Shown in pieces: positions 1 through 7,018 of a stretch of DNA of 12,653 nucleotides. A program made the position numbers and the translations under genes. The notes under the pieces were generated by a model. The model searched no databases. It was not told the origin of the DNA and saw only the letters and a list, made by a program, of their open reading frames with translations. The DNA comes from Clostridium sp. CAG:411 (GTDB lineage: Bacteria; Bacillota; Clostridia; Lachnospirales; Lachnospiraceae), in contig FR899643.1 in assembly GCA_000437275.1 (NCBI GenBank), positions 1 to 12,653 of the forward strand, read 5' to 3'. Within the stretch, counting starts at the first letter, position 1, and each line of letters starts with the position of its first letter.

Positions 1-74
1 GCAGAAAGGCGGATTATAACTATGACAAAAAGAGTCAGGATAAAAAACATACTTGTATCATTGAAGAAATTTAG
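1..74 (+). CDS. C-terminal end of an unknown gene (cut by window edge)
   Basis: A plus-strand frame is open from the window edge to a TAG at 72-74 and reads RKADYNYDKKSQDKKHTCII then EEI. The charged, low-complexity tail looks like a real protein C-terminus, and the strong hairpin at 93-133 sits 18 nt after the stop, as expected for a gene end. Too little is present to name a family. A second frame is open to a TAA at 85-87, so the reading frame is not certain. Confidence 0.4.
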   Translation, partial: RKADYNYDKKSQDKKHTCIIEEI

Positions 75-92
75 CCACTCTTAATCTTCATC

Positions 93-133
93 ATAAAAAT
101 AAGCCAGGAAGAACTTTCCTGGCTTATTTTTAT
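93..133. terminator. Bidirectional intrinsic terminator, 18-bp perfect stem
   Basis: The arms at 93-110 and 116-133 are perfect reverse complements (18 bp) with a 5-nt loop (gaact). The stem core is AAGCCAGGAA/TTCCTGGCTT, flanked by A5 on one side and T5 on the other. It can therefore stop transcription from both directions: the plus-strand gene ending at 74 and the minus-strand pseC ending at 217. Between it and pseC (134-216) I see only a weaker bulged hairpin around 153-177. Confidence 0.9.
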
Positions 134-216
134 GGTGTCAGGGTCAAATATGACTTACGGATTGTTCCGTTGTAAGTGCATCAAGATTTTTGTTTTTTAC
201 CCTTGGCATCTTTATA

Positions 217-1410
217 TTATTTTCTATAATACTCCACAACCTTTTTCACTGCATGGATCACATCTTCCACATCCTCATCTTTCATTGCATAATACAATGG
301 TAGGCTCATGATTTCTTCATACAATTTTTCTGCTTGTGGACACAATCCTTTTTGATACCCCATTTTTTCATAATATGGATGATAATATACTGGAATATAA
401 TGTACATTACAGCAAATTCCTTCGGCAGCCATTGCTTCAAAAAATTCTCTACGACTGCAGGTTAAAGTTTCTAACTTTAAACGCAATATATACAAATGTC
501 TGGTCGTATCCGATTCTGGTATTTCCTGTTGTACAAACAATTCTGGTATTTCAGAAAATGCCTGATTATATCTCTCTACAATTTCCTTCCTACGTTTCGA
601 AAATGCAGAAAGCTTATCCAACTGACTTAAAATCAAAGCCGCCTGTATGTCCGTCATACGATAATTCATTCCCAAATCAATCTGCTCATAATACCAACTT
701 CCATGGCTTTCTCTTTCTAAAAGTTCTGGATCTCTGGTAATTCCATGCGCACGATATAATAATAACTTCTTATAGTATTGCTCATTGTTCGTCAATACTG
801 CTCCACCTTCTCCTCCAGTAACAGTTTTCACTGGATGGAAACTAAAGGTTGTCATATCAGCAATGGAACCAACTGCCTTTCCATTGTATTTTGTTCCGAT
901 TGAGTGCGCACCATCCTCAATCAAAACCAACTTGTTCTTTTTGCAAATATTCTGCAATTTTTCCAATTCTACCGCTTGTCCAGTAAAGTCAACTGCAACG
1001 ACCGCTTTTGTTCTCTCTCCAATTTTCTCCTCCACTGATTTTGGAGAAATATTATATGTGTTTGGATCAATATCTGCAAAAACAGGCTTCGCACCACAAT
1101 AAAGAGCGCAATTTGCCGAAGCGGCAAATGTAATTGGAGTAGTAATCACTTCGTCCTGCTCTCCTACTCCTGCTGCCTGACAGGCTATATGTAATGCTGC
1201 TGTTCCATTGCTACATACTACCGCATATTTTGCTCCTGTTATTTCACACAACTTTTGTTCTAACTCTGTAATCTTTGGTCCACAGGTCAGATAGTCACTT
1301 TTTAAAACTTCTACCACTGCCTGTACATCTGCATCATCAATATATTGATGTCCATAAAAAAGTTTTGACTTTCTTACTGGCTTTGCTCCATTAATTGCTA
1401 ATTGTTCCAC
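217..1410 (-). CDS. pseC: PseC: UDP-4-amino-4,6-dideoxy-N-acetyl-beta-L-altrosamine transaminase
   Basis: This is a PLP-dependent DegT/DnrJ/EryC1 aminotransferase of 397 aa. In the pseudaminic acid pathway it aminates C4 of the 4-keto sugar made by PseB, with glutamate as usual donor. Visible hallmarks are LTCGPKITELE near residue 41, SNGTAALH near 68, TPITFAASAN at 91-100, IEDGAHS with the PLP-contacting Asp166, and SFHPVKTVTGGEGG with the Schiff-base Lys195. These match the PseC subgroup (ITTPI.F.A.AN, FSFH.(I/V)K) more closely than the other aminotransferase in this window. I chose the GTG at 1410 because GGAAGG lies 6 nt upstream (1422-1417); upstream in-frame starts lack such a site. It lies 57 nt after the nuclease-like gene with no terminator between, and is separated from the other pse genes by the ATPase-nuclease module. 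Function confidence is high, by family. Confidence 0.92.
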   Translation of the reverse strand: MEQLAINGAKPVRKSKLFYGHQYIDDADVQAVVEVLKSDYLTCGPKITELEQKLCEITGAKYAVVCSNGTAALHIACQAAGVGEQDEVITTPITFAASANCALYCGAKPVFADIDPNTYNISPKSVEEKIGERTKAVVAVDFTGQAVELEKLQNICKKNKLVLIEDGAHSIGTKYNGKAVGSIADMTTFSFHPVKTVTGGEGGAVLTNNEQYYKKLLLYRAHGITRDPELLERESHGSWYYEQIDLGMNYRMTDIQAALILSQLDKLSAFSKRRKEIVERYNQAFSEIPELFVQQEIPESDTTRHLYILRLKLETLTCSRREFFEAMAAEGICCNVHYIPVYYHPYYEKMGYQKGLCPQAEKLYEEIMSLPLYYAMKDEDVEDVIHAVKKVVEYYRK

Positions 1411-1467
1411 TTTTATCCTTCCTCTCTTTTGGTCGTAAAACAAAAATTGCTCCTAGATTTTATTCGC

Positions 1468-1893
1468 TCAAATGTTTTCTTCCATTCTAATAGAGCTATA
1501 TTGCAATTTTCTTCCAACTTTTTCCTGAAATTTTCGAAACTTATTACTATTAATCTTGTGTGTTCGTATTTTACTGCACACAATTCGATAAAAGACATTA
1601 TATTGTCGCAATTCTTGGCTACATATTTGTACTGCCGATTCTAATTGTGGAATCGCTTCATCAATATTTTCTCCCTTAAGCTCTATATAATATGCTTTTT
1701 TTACACTGTCATTAAGTACAAGAAAATCACAACATTTCCTTTGCTTCACAATATCTCCATCTAATTTGTATTGACGTACCTTATGCTTTCCATTTGAATT
1801 AATTGCTCTATGTTCACGCTTATTTCCAGTATCCCTTGATACAATAATTTTTTGATATTCTCCACATTTGGATTTATCATCTGTCAGCAACAT
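1468..1893 (-). CDS. Small PD-(D/E)XK nuclease-like protein, partner of the ATPase
   Basis: A 141-aa protein I cannot assign to a named family. The centre reads CDFLVLND then AYYIELKG: Asp56 on one predicted strand, and Glu71-Leu-Lys73 on the next. This is the spacing and hydrophobic setting of the PD-(D/E)XK nuclease core; a downstream helix holds Gln83 (AIPQLESAV). The N-terminal 50 residues are basic and polar (GNKREHRAINSNGKHKVRQY) and could contact nucleic acid. There is no signal peptide or membrane segment. The start ATG is 7 nt after the ATPase stop and its ribosome site (GAGGAG) lies inside the ATPase end, so the two are translationally linked. The pairing suggests a nuclease effector gated by an ATPase. 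Nuclease activity is inferred from the motif only. Confidence 0.72.
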   Translation of the reverse strand: MLLTDDKSKCGEYQKIIVSRDTGNKREHRAINSNGKHKVRQYKLDGDIVKQRKCCDFLVLNDSVKKAYYIELKGENIDEAIPQLESAVQICSQELRQYNVFYRIVCSKIRTHKINSNKFRKFQEKVGRKLQYSSIRMEENI

Positions 1894-1900
1894 AACTCTT

Positions 1901-2455
1901 TCACTCCTCTTCTAAAGAAAGCATCTCAGAAAATTCTTTATTTATATCATCTGACGCTCCATCAATAATTTCATTTTCAATGGATTGGAATTCATCATCC
2001 ACACAATTAGATGCTTTCCCTGCTTCCAAATAATAGGCAGCAAACTGTTCAAACTCTATCCATTGATATTCCTTAATAATTTTCTTTAATTTTGCTCTAT
2101 CCACCGATTTTGAAATTCGATTGGCATAAAGCAAATTATTCATTTCCCCTAAAATATACGGACTGTGTGTTGTAACTAGCACTTTATTTCCACCTTTCTT
2201 CGCCGCGGAAATAAATTGAGCAATTTTCTTTTGTGCATCTGGAAATAAATGTGACTCAGGTTCTTCAATAATAAAATATGCCTTTTTCTGATTTAATAGA
2301 TAATAAAAAAGAACATTCAATATCCATACCACTTCCTGTTGACCAGAGGATGCAAAATTTATTTTTACATATCTTTCCCCCGAAACTTGTAGTCTTTCCT
2401 CGCCTCGAACATTCACATACTCTCCTTTGAGTATCTGTTGCATTAATACAACCAT
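1901..2455 (-). CDS. AAA/ABC-like ATPase, C-terminal part (split by frameshift)
   Basis: This is the nucleotide-binding C-terminal half of an SMC/OLD-like (AAA_21-type) ATPase. It carries an ABC-signature-like SSGQQE (36-41), a Walker B strand with catalytic glutamates FIIEEPESHLFP (61-72), and a switch histidine in VTTHSPYIL (His97). It has no Walker A, which lies in the preceding gene part in another frame. The ATG at 2455 has AGAGGA only 1 nt away, too close for normal initiation; the ATG at 2443 is another choice. The frame is open further upstream to a TAA near 2490. The simplest reading is that this is the second half of one protein. Its last codons overlap the ribosome site of the nuclease-like gene. 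Confidence 0.8.
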   Translation of the reverse strand: MVVLMQQILKGEYVNVRGEERLQVSGERYVKINFASSGQQEVVWILNVLFYYLLNQKKAYFIIEEPESHLFPDAQKKIAQFISAAKKGGNKVLVTTHSPYILGEMNNLLYANRISKSVDRAKLKKIIKEYQWIEFEQFAAYYLEAGKASNCVDDEFQSIENEIIDGASDDINKEFSEMLSLEEE

Positions 2456-2460
2456 TTCCT

Positions 2461-3186
2461 CTAAAAAGCACGTTCCATTCTCTTATCTGTCAGTTGAATT
2501 TGATTCATAATCATCTGTGTATAACTACTTGTAAATACAGTCTTCAAGCGTAAAATTCTCTCTAAATAATTTTGTGTACAATAATCTAAGTTTCTTTTTT
2601 GCATATCATCCATTGAACCATATACATAATTCAATTGATCACTAAATAATGTAATTAAACTCCTGCCAGCAGGAATATATACAATTTCCATTTCATCTTC
2701 AAAAAAAGAATAAATTGTATTTCTTAAACTTTGTTCTCTAAGTCCCCACTCTTCCTTTTTTTTATAATTCTCTATATTATTTAAAAATCTTTTGATATCC
2801 GGACTCATATCAATCCAAATATAATTTGGCCTTAATGGATCAGGTTTCAAGGAAATTTTAATCCACTTTTCGTCACCATAAAAATATTGCAACTTCATTT
2901 CATTATCCATGCACCATGTTGTTCCAAAAGTCTGCAAAAAAATTGCTCTAATTTCTCTAAGCATTCTTTTTTCACAGGACATTGAAATAATATCTGAAAC
3001 ACCATTCATCAGATGTTTTCTTTTTATTTGCTCGAACAATATATTTTTTACGTTCTTAAAGAAAAAAATACTTTTTGCCAATGTGCTTTTGCCCGATGCT
3101 TGTGGTCCTGTTAAAATCATAAAGTTACTAATATCAACCTCGCAATCCTTAATAGGTCCTAATCTAAAAATTTTAATTTTTTGCAT
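2461..3186 (-). CDS. AAA/ABC-like ATPase, N-terminal part with Walker A (split by frameshift)
   Basis: 241 aa. It starts with the usual MQKIKIFRLGPIKDCEVDI beta-strand region and a Walker A loop GPQASGKST (27-35). Residues 45-241 form a charged, helix-rich insertion and lack signature and Walker B motifs, which occur in the next frame downstream (1901-2455). It ends in ...KRMERAF then TAG at 2463-2461. The start ATG has AGGAG 5 nt upstream (3196-3192). The DNA is AT-rich: by hand count G+C at 2701-2820 is 29/120, against 54/120 at 7741-7860 in pseB. That contrast, and the placement between pseG and pseC, suggest an acquired module. The split may be a real mutation, a homopolymer read error or recoding. 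Confidence 0.8.
   Translation of the reverse strand: MQKIKIFRLGPIKDCEVDISNFMILTGPQASGKSTLAKSIFFFKNVKNILFEQIKRKHLMNGVSDIISMSCEKRMLREIRAIFLQTFGTTWCMDNEMKLQYFYGDEKWIKISLKPDPLRPNYIWIDMSPDIKRFLNNIENYKKKEEWGLREQSLRNTIYSFFEDEMEIVYIPAGRSLITLFSDQLNYVYGSMDDMQKRNLDYCTQNYLERILRLKTVFTSSYTQMIMNQIQLTDKRMERAF
2463..2467 (-). other. Frameshift site at a T5 run in the ATPase gene
   Basis: On the minus strand the sequence is GCT TTT TAG AGG AA in the first frame. The five T residues pair with A5 at 2463-2467. Adding one T gives GCT TTT TTA GAG GAA ATG, which joins ERAF directly to LEEMVVLMQQIL and removes the stop. The joined frame 3186-1901 would be 428 codons plus stop, with Walker A, signature, Walker B and His switch in normal order. 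Confidence 0.75.
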
Positions 3187-3465
3187 TTTTTCTCCTATTC
3201 CAACTCTGTCAATAATATTCGCAACTTACTTTGCTACTTACTCATATAAAAGTTAAGATCCTTCTGACTGTAATTTTCTTACAGCCTATAATCAATGTAT
3301 CACCTAAAACCTATGAATGCAAGACTTTCTTCCTTTATGATATGTTTCACCCCAAAAAATATTTATAAAAGTTCAAGAAGCCTCACTGCCACTTGAATGC
3401 GAGTACTCTTGCAAAAAGGTTTGGTTCAAACCCTATATCTCATATGGCACAAATCAAAATGGTTT
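3187..3465 (-). promoter_or_regulatory. Intergenic region before the ATPase: weak promoter candidate with overlapping inverted repeat
   Basis: No gene is seen here. Reading the minus strand, TTGATT (3295-3290), 17 nt, TACAGT (3272-3267) is a housekeeping-type promoter candidate, 4/6 in each box. A perfect 6-bp inverted repeat CTGTAA-TTTTC-TTACAG (3268-3284) covers the -10 box and spacer, where a repressor could act. The leader to the ATG at 3186 would be about 75 nt. Another 6-bp repeat (TTCAAG/CTTGAA) lies near 3372-3397. The promoter is a weak match and is inferred. Confidence 0.3.
3413..3432 (-). terminator. Candidate small intrinsic terminator after pseG
   Basis: On the minus strand GGTTTG-AAC-CAAACC (3432-3418) forms a 6-bp stem with a 3-nt loop, directly followed by TTTTT (3417-3413). 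It lies 33 nt past the pseG stop. The stem is short and has only three G-C pairs, so termination may be partial. If active, it separates the sigma-28 pse transcript from the ATPase-nuclease-pseC genes. Confidence 0.5.
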
Positions 3466-4551
3466 TCAAATATCACCGCCTTGACAGTATGTTTCATCAT
3501 TTAAAAACTTTTCCACCTCCTCTATAATCCGCAGTTTTCCTTTTCCATCTATCAGCTTCTGCATCTGGCAACTCATTTCTTTTCGTCTGGAATACACTTT
3601 CATTTCTTCCCATTTTTTCATAAAGTTTTCTGCCATGTTATCGTAGAAACCTAAATTTAAAACGTTTCCCTGTCGTTCTAACTCCTCTACAATTTGGCGT
3701 TGGTTTTCCGCATATAAAAAAGCTATTGCTGGAGTCCCGCAAGCAGCCAGTTCATACAAAGTACTGCCTCCTGCAGAAATTGCCACATCGCATTTTAACA
3801 TAATAGCGGACATTTTGGATGGTTGCTCATATAACACCACTTCCTTATGCTTTTCTGCATATTCCACCAAAGCTTCTCTATGTGAAAACGCATTTCCTAC
3901 CACCACATGGAAACTTATCTTGCCCTCTAACCTACTACATAATTGCAATATATCTAAGGTTACATTATGTGGGTCCGCTGCACCTGTAGTAATCATAATA
4001 TTTCTTATTTCTTCATGAATAGTTCGTTTCGGTAAATGACAAAATTCATCCCGAATTAAACTATAGGCTGTACCAAGCAAAAACAACTGTTTGGAATGTA
4101 GTGCGATATAATCCTTTCTTTTGGCGAATATGTTTTGATTGATTACAACATCCACATCATAGGGAAATGCCATCACATCATCAATATAAACAAGGCATTT
4201 TGTCTGCTTTCTTAGTTCTTTAAAATACCAGTCTGTAACATTGTAACTGTCTGCTATGATTACGTCTGGATGAAGCTTAAAACAAAGCTTTTTAATTGCT
4301 TCGCAATCCTTTCTCAATTCTTCTTCTGTTCCATAAGAAAACTCCTCTGCATGACTTTCCTTCTGTGCAACCGCTGGAAAGACCGAAAAAGACTGTTCTT
4401 TTATATATTGTTGACCGATTTCCAATTTACTGTAAAAGAAAACCTTCCATCCTGCCAAACGAAATGCAGTAGCCAGAGAGCAGCAACGAATCACATGCCC
4501 CATGCCAACAGATTCTCCACCATGTGCAAGAAATAAAACTGTTTTTTCCAC
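3466..4551 (-). CDS. pseG: PseG: UDP-2,4-diacetamido-2,4,6-trideoxy-beta-L-altropyranose hydrolase
   Basis: A GT-B-fold nucleotide-sugar hydrolase of 361 aa. It removes UDP from the 2,4-diacylated sugar to free the hexose that PseI condenses. Motifs seen are HGGESVGMGHVIRC with the catalytic-type His19 of GxGH, DSYNVTDWYF at 101-110, IDDVMAFPYDVDVVINQN at 123-140, TTGAADPHNVT at 188-198 and SAGGSTLYELAACGTPAIAF at 259-278, the last being the nucleotide-binding segment of the family. The family commonly has GGSDP where this has GAADP. I prefer the GTG at 4551: AAAGGAG lies 6 nt upstream and the codon begins 1 nt after the pseI TAA. In-frame ATG/GTG codons upstream (4569, 4575) lack a good site and sit inside pseI. 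Tight coupling to pseI supports the pathway role. Confidence 0.92.
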   Translation of the reverse strand: MEKTVLFLAHGGESVGMGHVIRCCSLATAFRLAGWKVFFYSKLEIGQQYIKEQSFSVFPAVAQKESHAEEFSYGTEEELRKDCEAIKKLCFKLHPDVIIADSYNVTDWYFKELRKQTKCLVYIDDVMAFPYDVDVVINQNIFAKRKDYIALHSKQLFLLGTAYSLIRDEFCHLPKRTIHEEIRNIMITTGAADPHNVTLDILQLCSRLEGKISFHVVVGNAFSHREALVEYAEKHKEVVLYEQPSKMSAIMLKCDVAISAGGSTLYELAACGTPAIAFLYAENQRQIVEELERQGNVLNLGFYDNMAENFMKKWEEMKVYSRRKEMSCQMQKLIDGKGKLRIIEEVEKFLNDETYCQGGDI

Positions 4552-4552
4552 A

Positions 4553-6208
4553 TTATTCTCCTTTGTCATACTCACATAATCTTGCTTTTAACTTTTTCTT
4601 ATATTCTGCAATATTATCTTTCCAATCAAAATCACATAATAAGCGAAGTGCTTCTAATTCCTTTGAATTGTGATAACTGCTCTGCCCTTCCTGTTTCTTT
4701 CCAACCAACTTTCCATTCTTAATATCATCCCAATTCTTTGCAAACAACTCCATCATTGCCTCTTGCAATTTTTGATATGAACTTTCAAACGTTTCCTGCT
4801 GTTCCTCAAACATAACTTCCTGCTTACAATAAATGTCACCATTATCCAATTTTTCGTCTACTTTATGGATGGTTACTCCCTTTGGTGTATTGCATATAAA
4901 GCTAAAAAAGTTTGGTGAGCTTCCTCGATTATATGGTAATAGAGAAATATGCAAATTAATAATATGCCCCTGCATATATTCAATAACCTCTTTCGGTATG
5001 ATGTGTCTATAATTATACGAAATAATATACTCAGGTTTTACCTCTTCCAAAAAGGAAACTGTCAGGGCATCTGAATATTTCAAAACGGCACTTTTTCCCT
5101 CTTTCTCTCTTAACCACTCAAACATTGACTGCGTGTTATTATTATTGGTAAGGAAAATATATTTTATCTTCTCCAATTTTTTAAATTGAATTGGTGTTCC
5201 TCTCTCAATTGTTTCCTTCGCTGTCATTCCCTGAATATTAGTATAGAACTTAGGTTTTATACCATACCCTGGTCGAATACTTCTTACATTTTCTTCTGTT
5301 ATGGTTTGTCCTTTTTCTATTGTTTCAACAGCAAAAAGGGAACGTCTAAAAATCATACTTGCCTTTTCTGTTTCAGAAGGTTCATAACAAACCTTTCCCA
5401 TAGCTCTCTCTACTGTTCTTATACTCTGCACCATTTCAGCAAATTCGTCTGCCGTCATAGAAAAAGATGCATCTACGGAATCAATTTCCCGATTTAAACA
5501 AAAATGCTTTTCTATGATATTTGCTCCCATAGCAACTGCCGCAACCGCTCCCAAACTTCCCATAGAATGATCCGACAACCCTACTGGCACTGCAAATCTC
5601 TTTTGCATATCTGGTATTGTAGCTAAATTCATGTCTTTTGGTATGGCTGGATATGCACTAGAACATTTTAAAAGTGCAATCTGATTGTTTCCTTCCTCTC
5701 GAATTGCATTTACTGCATCTTCAATTTCCTCTAATGTGGACATTCCCGTTGACATAATAATCGGTTTTCCTGTTCTTGCAATGCATTTTAGCAATGGAAT
5801 ATCCACCATTTCAAAGGATGCCACCTTATAAAATCCTACATTTAATTGTTCCAAAAAATCAACTGCTGTTTTATCAAATGGTGTAGAGAAAAAATCAATC
5901 CCTACCGCATCCGCTTCCTCTTTTAACTCTTGATGCCACTCCCATGGTGTATAGGCACGTTTGTATAAATCATATAGCTTTTCTCCTGACCAAGTTCCCT
6001 TTTCGATATGAAAATATTCGTTATCACAATCAATCGTAAGGGTATCGGCTGTATACGTTTGCAGTTTTATACAATCTGCTCCAGCATCCTTAGCTGCTCG
6101 AATAATCTTTTTTGCATTTTCAAGGCTTCCTGCATGATTTGCTGACATTTCCGCAATAATATACGCAGGATGCCCTTTCCCTATATATCTGTCCTCTATT
6201 TTAAACAT
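4553..6208 (-). CDS. pseI: PseI pseudaminic acid synthase fused to a C-terminal formyltransferase domain
   Basis: 551 aa, about 200 longer than an ordinary PseI. Residues 14-270 are the NeuB/PseI TIM barrel (AYIIAEMSANHAGSLENA, IKLQTYTADT, STPFD, KVASFE, STGMSTLEEI, LKCSSAYP, GLSDHSMG, EKHF). This domain condenses 2,4-diacylamino-6-deoxy-L-altrose with PEP. Residues 289-345 form the SAF antifreeze-like domain (RRSLFAVETIEKGQTIT, RPGYGIKP). Residues 349-551 are a methionyl-tRNA/GART-like formyltransferase: YIISYNYRHIIP, then NLHISLLPYNRGSSP with Asn418 and His420, then LDNGD with Asp455. These match the N-H-D catalytic set of N10-formyl-THF enzymes, so the domain looks active. The ATG at 6208 has GAGG 6 nt upstream; the ATG at 6229 has no site. 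It lies between pseF and pseG. The fused domain may formylate the 4-amino sugar in place of the missing PseH; that role is inferred. Confidence 0.92.
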   Translation of the reverse strand: MFKIEDRYIGKGHPAYIIAEMSANHAGSLENAKKIIRAAKDAGADCIKLQTYTADTLTIDCDNEYFHIEKGTWSGEKLYDLYKRAYTPWEWHQELKEEADAVGIDFFSTPFDKTAVDFLEQLNVGFYKVASFEMVDIPLLKCIARTGKPIIMSTGMSTLEEIEDAVNAIREEGNNQIALLKCSSAYPAIPKDMNLATIPDMQKRFAVPVGLSDHSMGSLGAVAAVAMGANIIEKHFCLNREIDSVDASFSMTADEFAEMVQSIRTVERAMGKVCYEPSETEKASMIFRRSLFAVETIEKGQTITEENVRSIRPGYGIKPKFYTNIQGMTAKETIERGTPIQFKKLEKIKYIFLTNNNNTQSMFEWLREKEGKSAVLKYSDALTVSFLEEVKPEYIISYNYRHIIPKEVIEYMQGHIINLHISLLPYNRGSSPNFFSFICNTPKGVTIHKVDEKLDNGDIYCKQEVMFEEQQETFESSYQKLQEAMMELFAKNWDDIKNGKLVGKKQEGQSSYHNSKELEALRLLCDFDWKDNIAEYKKKLKARLCEYDKGE

Positions 6209-6229
6209 CTTATTCCTCATTTCTATCAT

Positions 6230-6262
6230 AAAAAAGTCGCATCATGAACTTCACAATGCGAC
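6230..6262 (-). terminator. Hairpin plus T6 between pseF and pseI (possible attenuator)
   Basis: On the minus strand GTCGCAT (6262-6256) pairs with ATGCGAC (6242-6236), a 7-bp perfect stem around a 13-nt loop, followed at once by six T (6235-6230). It begins 8 nt after the pseF stop and ends 21 nt before the chosen pseI start. Form and place fit an intra-operon partial terminator or processing site that lowers pseI-pseG relative to pseB-pseF. Confidence 0.6.
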
Positions 6263-6270
6263 CCTTTTAC

Positions 6271-6981
6271 TTATTCATTTTTTGTTAAGTCAATTCCATG
6301 TCGAACCGCATATTTTACTTCTGCAATTTTCCAGTCTTCTAAATTATCAATATCCTGCACTTCCATTTCATCCAGTTCAATAGGAACAGTTTTATCCATA
6401 ATAAGTTTTCCCTGTTCATAAAAACTTGAAACATTTAATCCATAAAATTGTCCTACGTCATGATAATATGGCTCCAAATCTTGTGAACGAGACAATGCGT
6501 ATTCAGGCCATTGAAATTTCATATAACCATCCTCTTTTTTTACCACTGCTCTTTGTGGTGGAAAACTAAAGCGAACCACTGGCAATACGGTATCTGCCTG
6601 CTTATCCTGTAATAATTTCATTGCCTCCTGCAATTTCTCAGAAGTTATAAAAGGTGCTGTTGGATAAATGCAACATGCAGAGGTAAAATTTTTCCCTTGC
6701 TTTTTATATTCGTCTAATACTTCTCTTACTACATCATATGTTGTTGCAAAATCATTTGACATTTCTTCACTTCTCATGAACGGTACTTTTGCACCTGCTT
6801 TTCTTGCAATCTCAGCAATTTCCTCATCCTCTGTAGAAACCATAACCTCATCAAATACTCCTGCATTTAATGCCGCCTCAATAGAATATACTAAAATAGG
6901 CTTTCCCAAAAACTCTTTTATATTCTTTCGTGGAATTCTTTTGCTGCCACCTCTTGCTGTAATAATTGCTATTGTTCCCAT
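6271..6981 (-). CDS. pseF: PseF: CMP-pseudaminic acid (pseudaminate) cytidylyltransferase
   Basis: 236 aa, normal for the family. It transfers CMP from CTP to pseudaminic acid, making the donor used by the glycosyltransferase. The N-terminal nucleotide-binding motif ARGGSKRIPRKNIKEFLGKP spans residues 9-28. VMVSTEDEEIAEIARKAGA and YPTAPF follow. SQDLEPYYHDVGQFYGL near the C-terminal third is the PseF-type signature (YHD.GQFY), which separates it from NeuA sialic acid enzymes. I chose the ATG at 6981 because AGAGGGGG lies just upstream; the ATG at 7002 would place that strong site inside the coding region. It lies 37 nt after pseB, in the same unit. Confidence 0.93.
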   Translation of the reverse strand: MGTIAIITARGGSKRIPRKNIKEFLGKPILVYSIEAALNAGVFDEVMVSTEDEEIAEIARKAGAKVPFMRSEEMSNDFATTYDVVREVLDEYKKQGKNFTSACCIYPTAPFITSEKLQEAMKLLQDKQADTVLPVVRFSFPPQRAVVKKEDGYMKFQWPEYALSRSQDLEPYYHDVGQFYGLNVSSFYEQGKLIMDKTVPIELDEMEVQDIDNLEDWKIAEVKYAVRHGIDLTKNE

Positions 6982-7018
6982 TTGTATTCCCCCTCTAAGC
7001 ATTATGCTCTATTTTATT

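Noticed and set aside
2265..2471. A 68-codon open frame across the ATPase split (LFRGNGCINATDTQ...)
   Set aside because: It is the third frame over the ATPase coding region, has no family features and no ribosome site; the real protein runs in the other two frames.
3411..3440. tRNA-like T-arm text (GGTTCAAACCC) on the plus strand
   Set aside because: The five-base stem does not pair properly and no D-arm, anticodon arm or acceptor stem is present. The text is the terminator-like hairpin after pseG read from the other strand.
6042..6069. A second sigma-28-like match, TAAA-N16-GCCGATAC, on the minus strand inside pseI
   Set aside because: GCCGATAC here encodes the conserved TADT of the PseI motif LQTYTADT, and spacing is one base off. 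The match is best explained by protein constraint.
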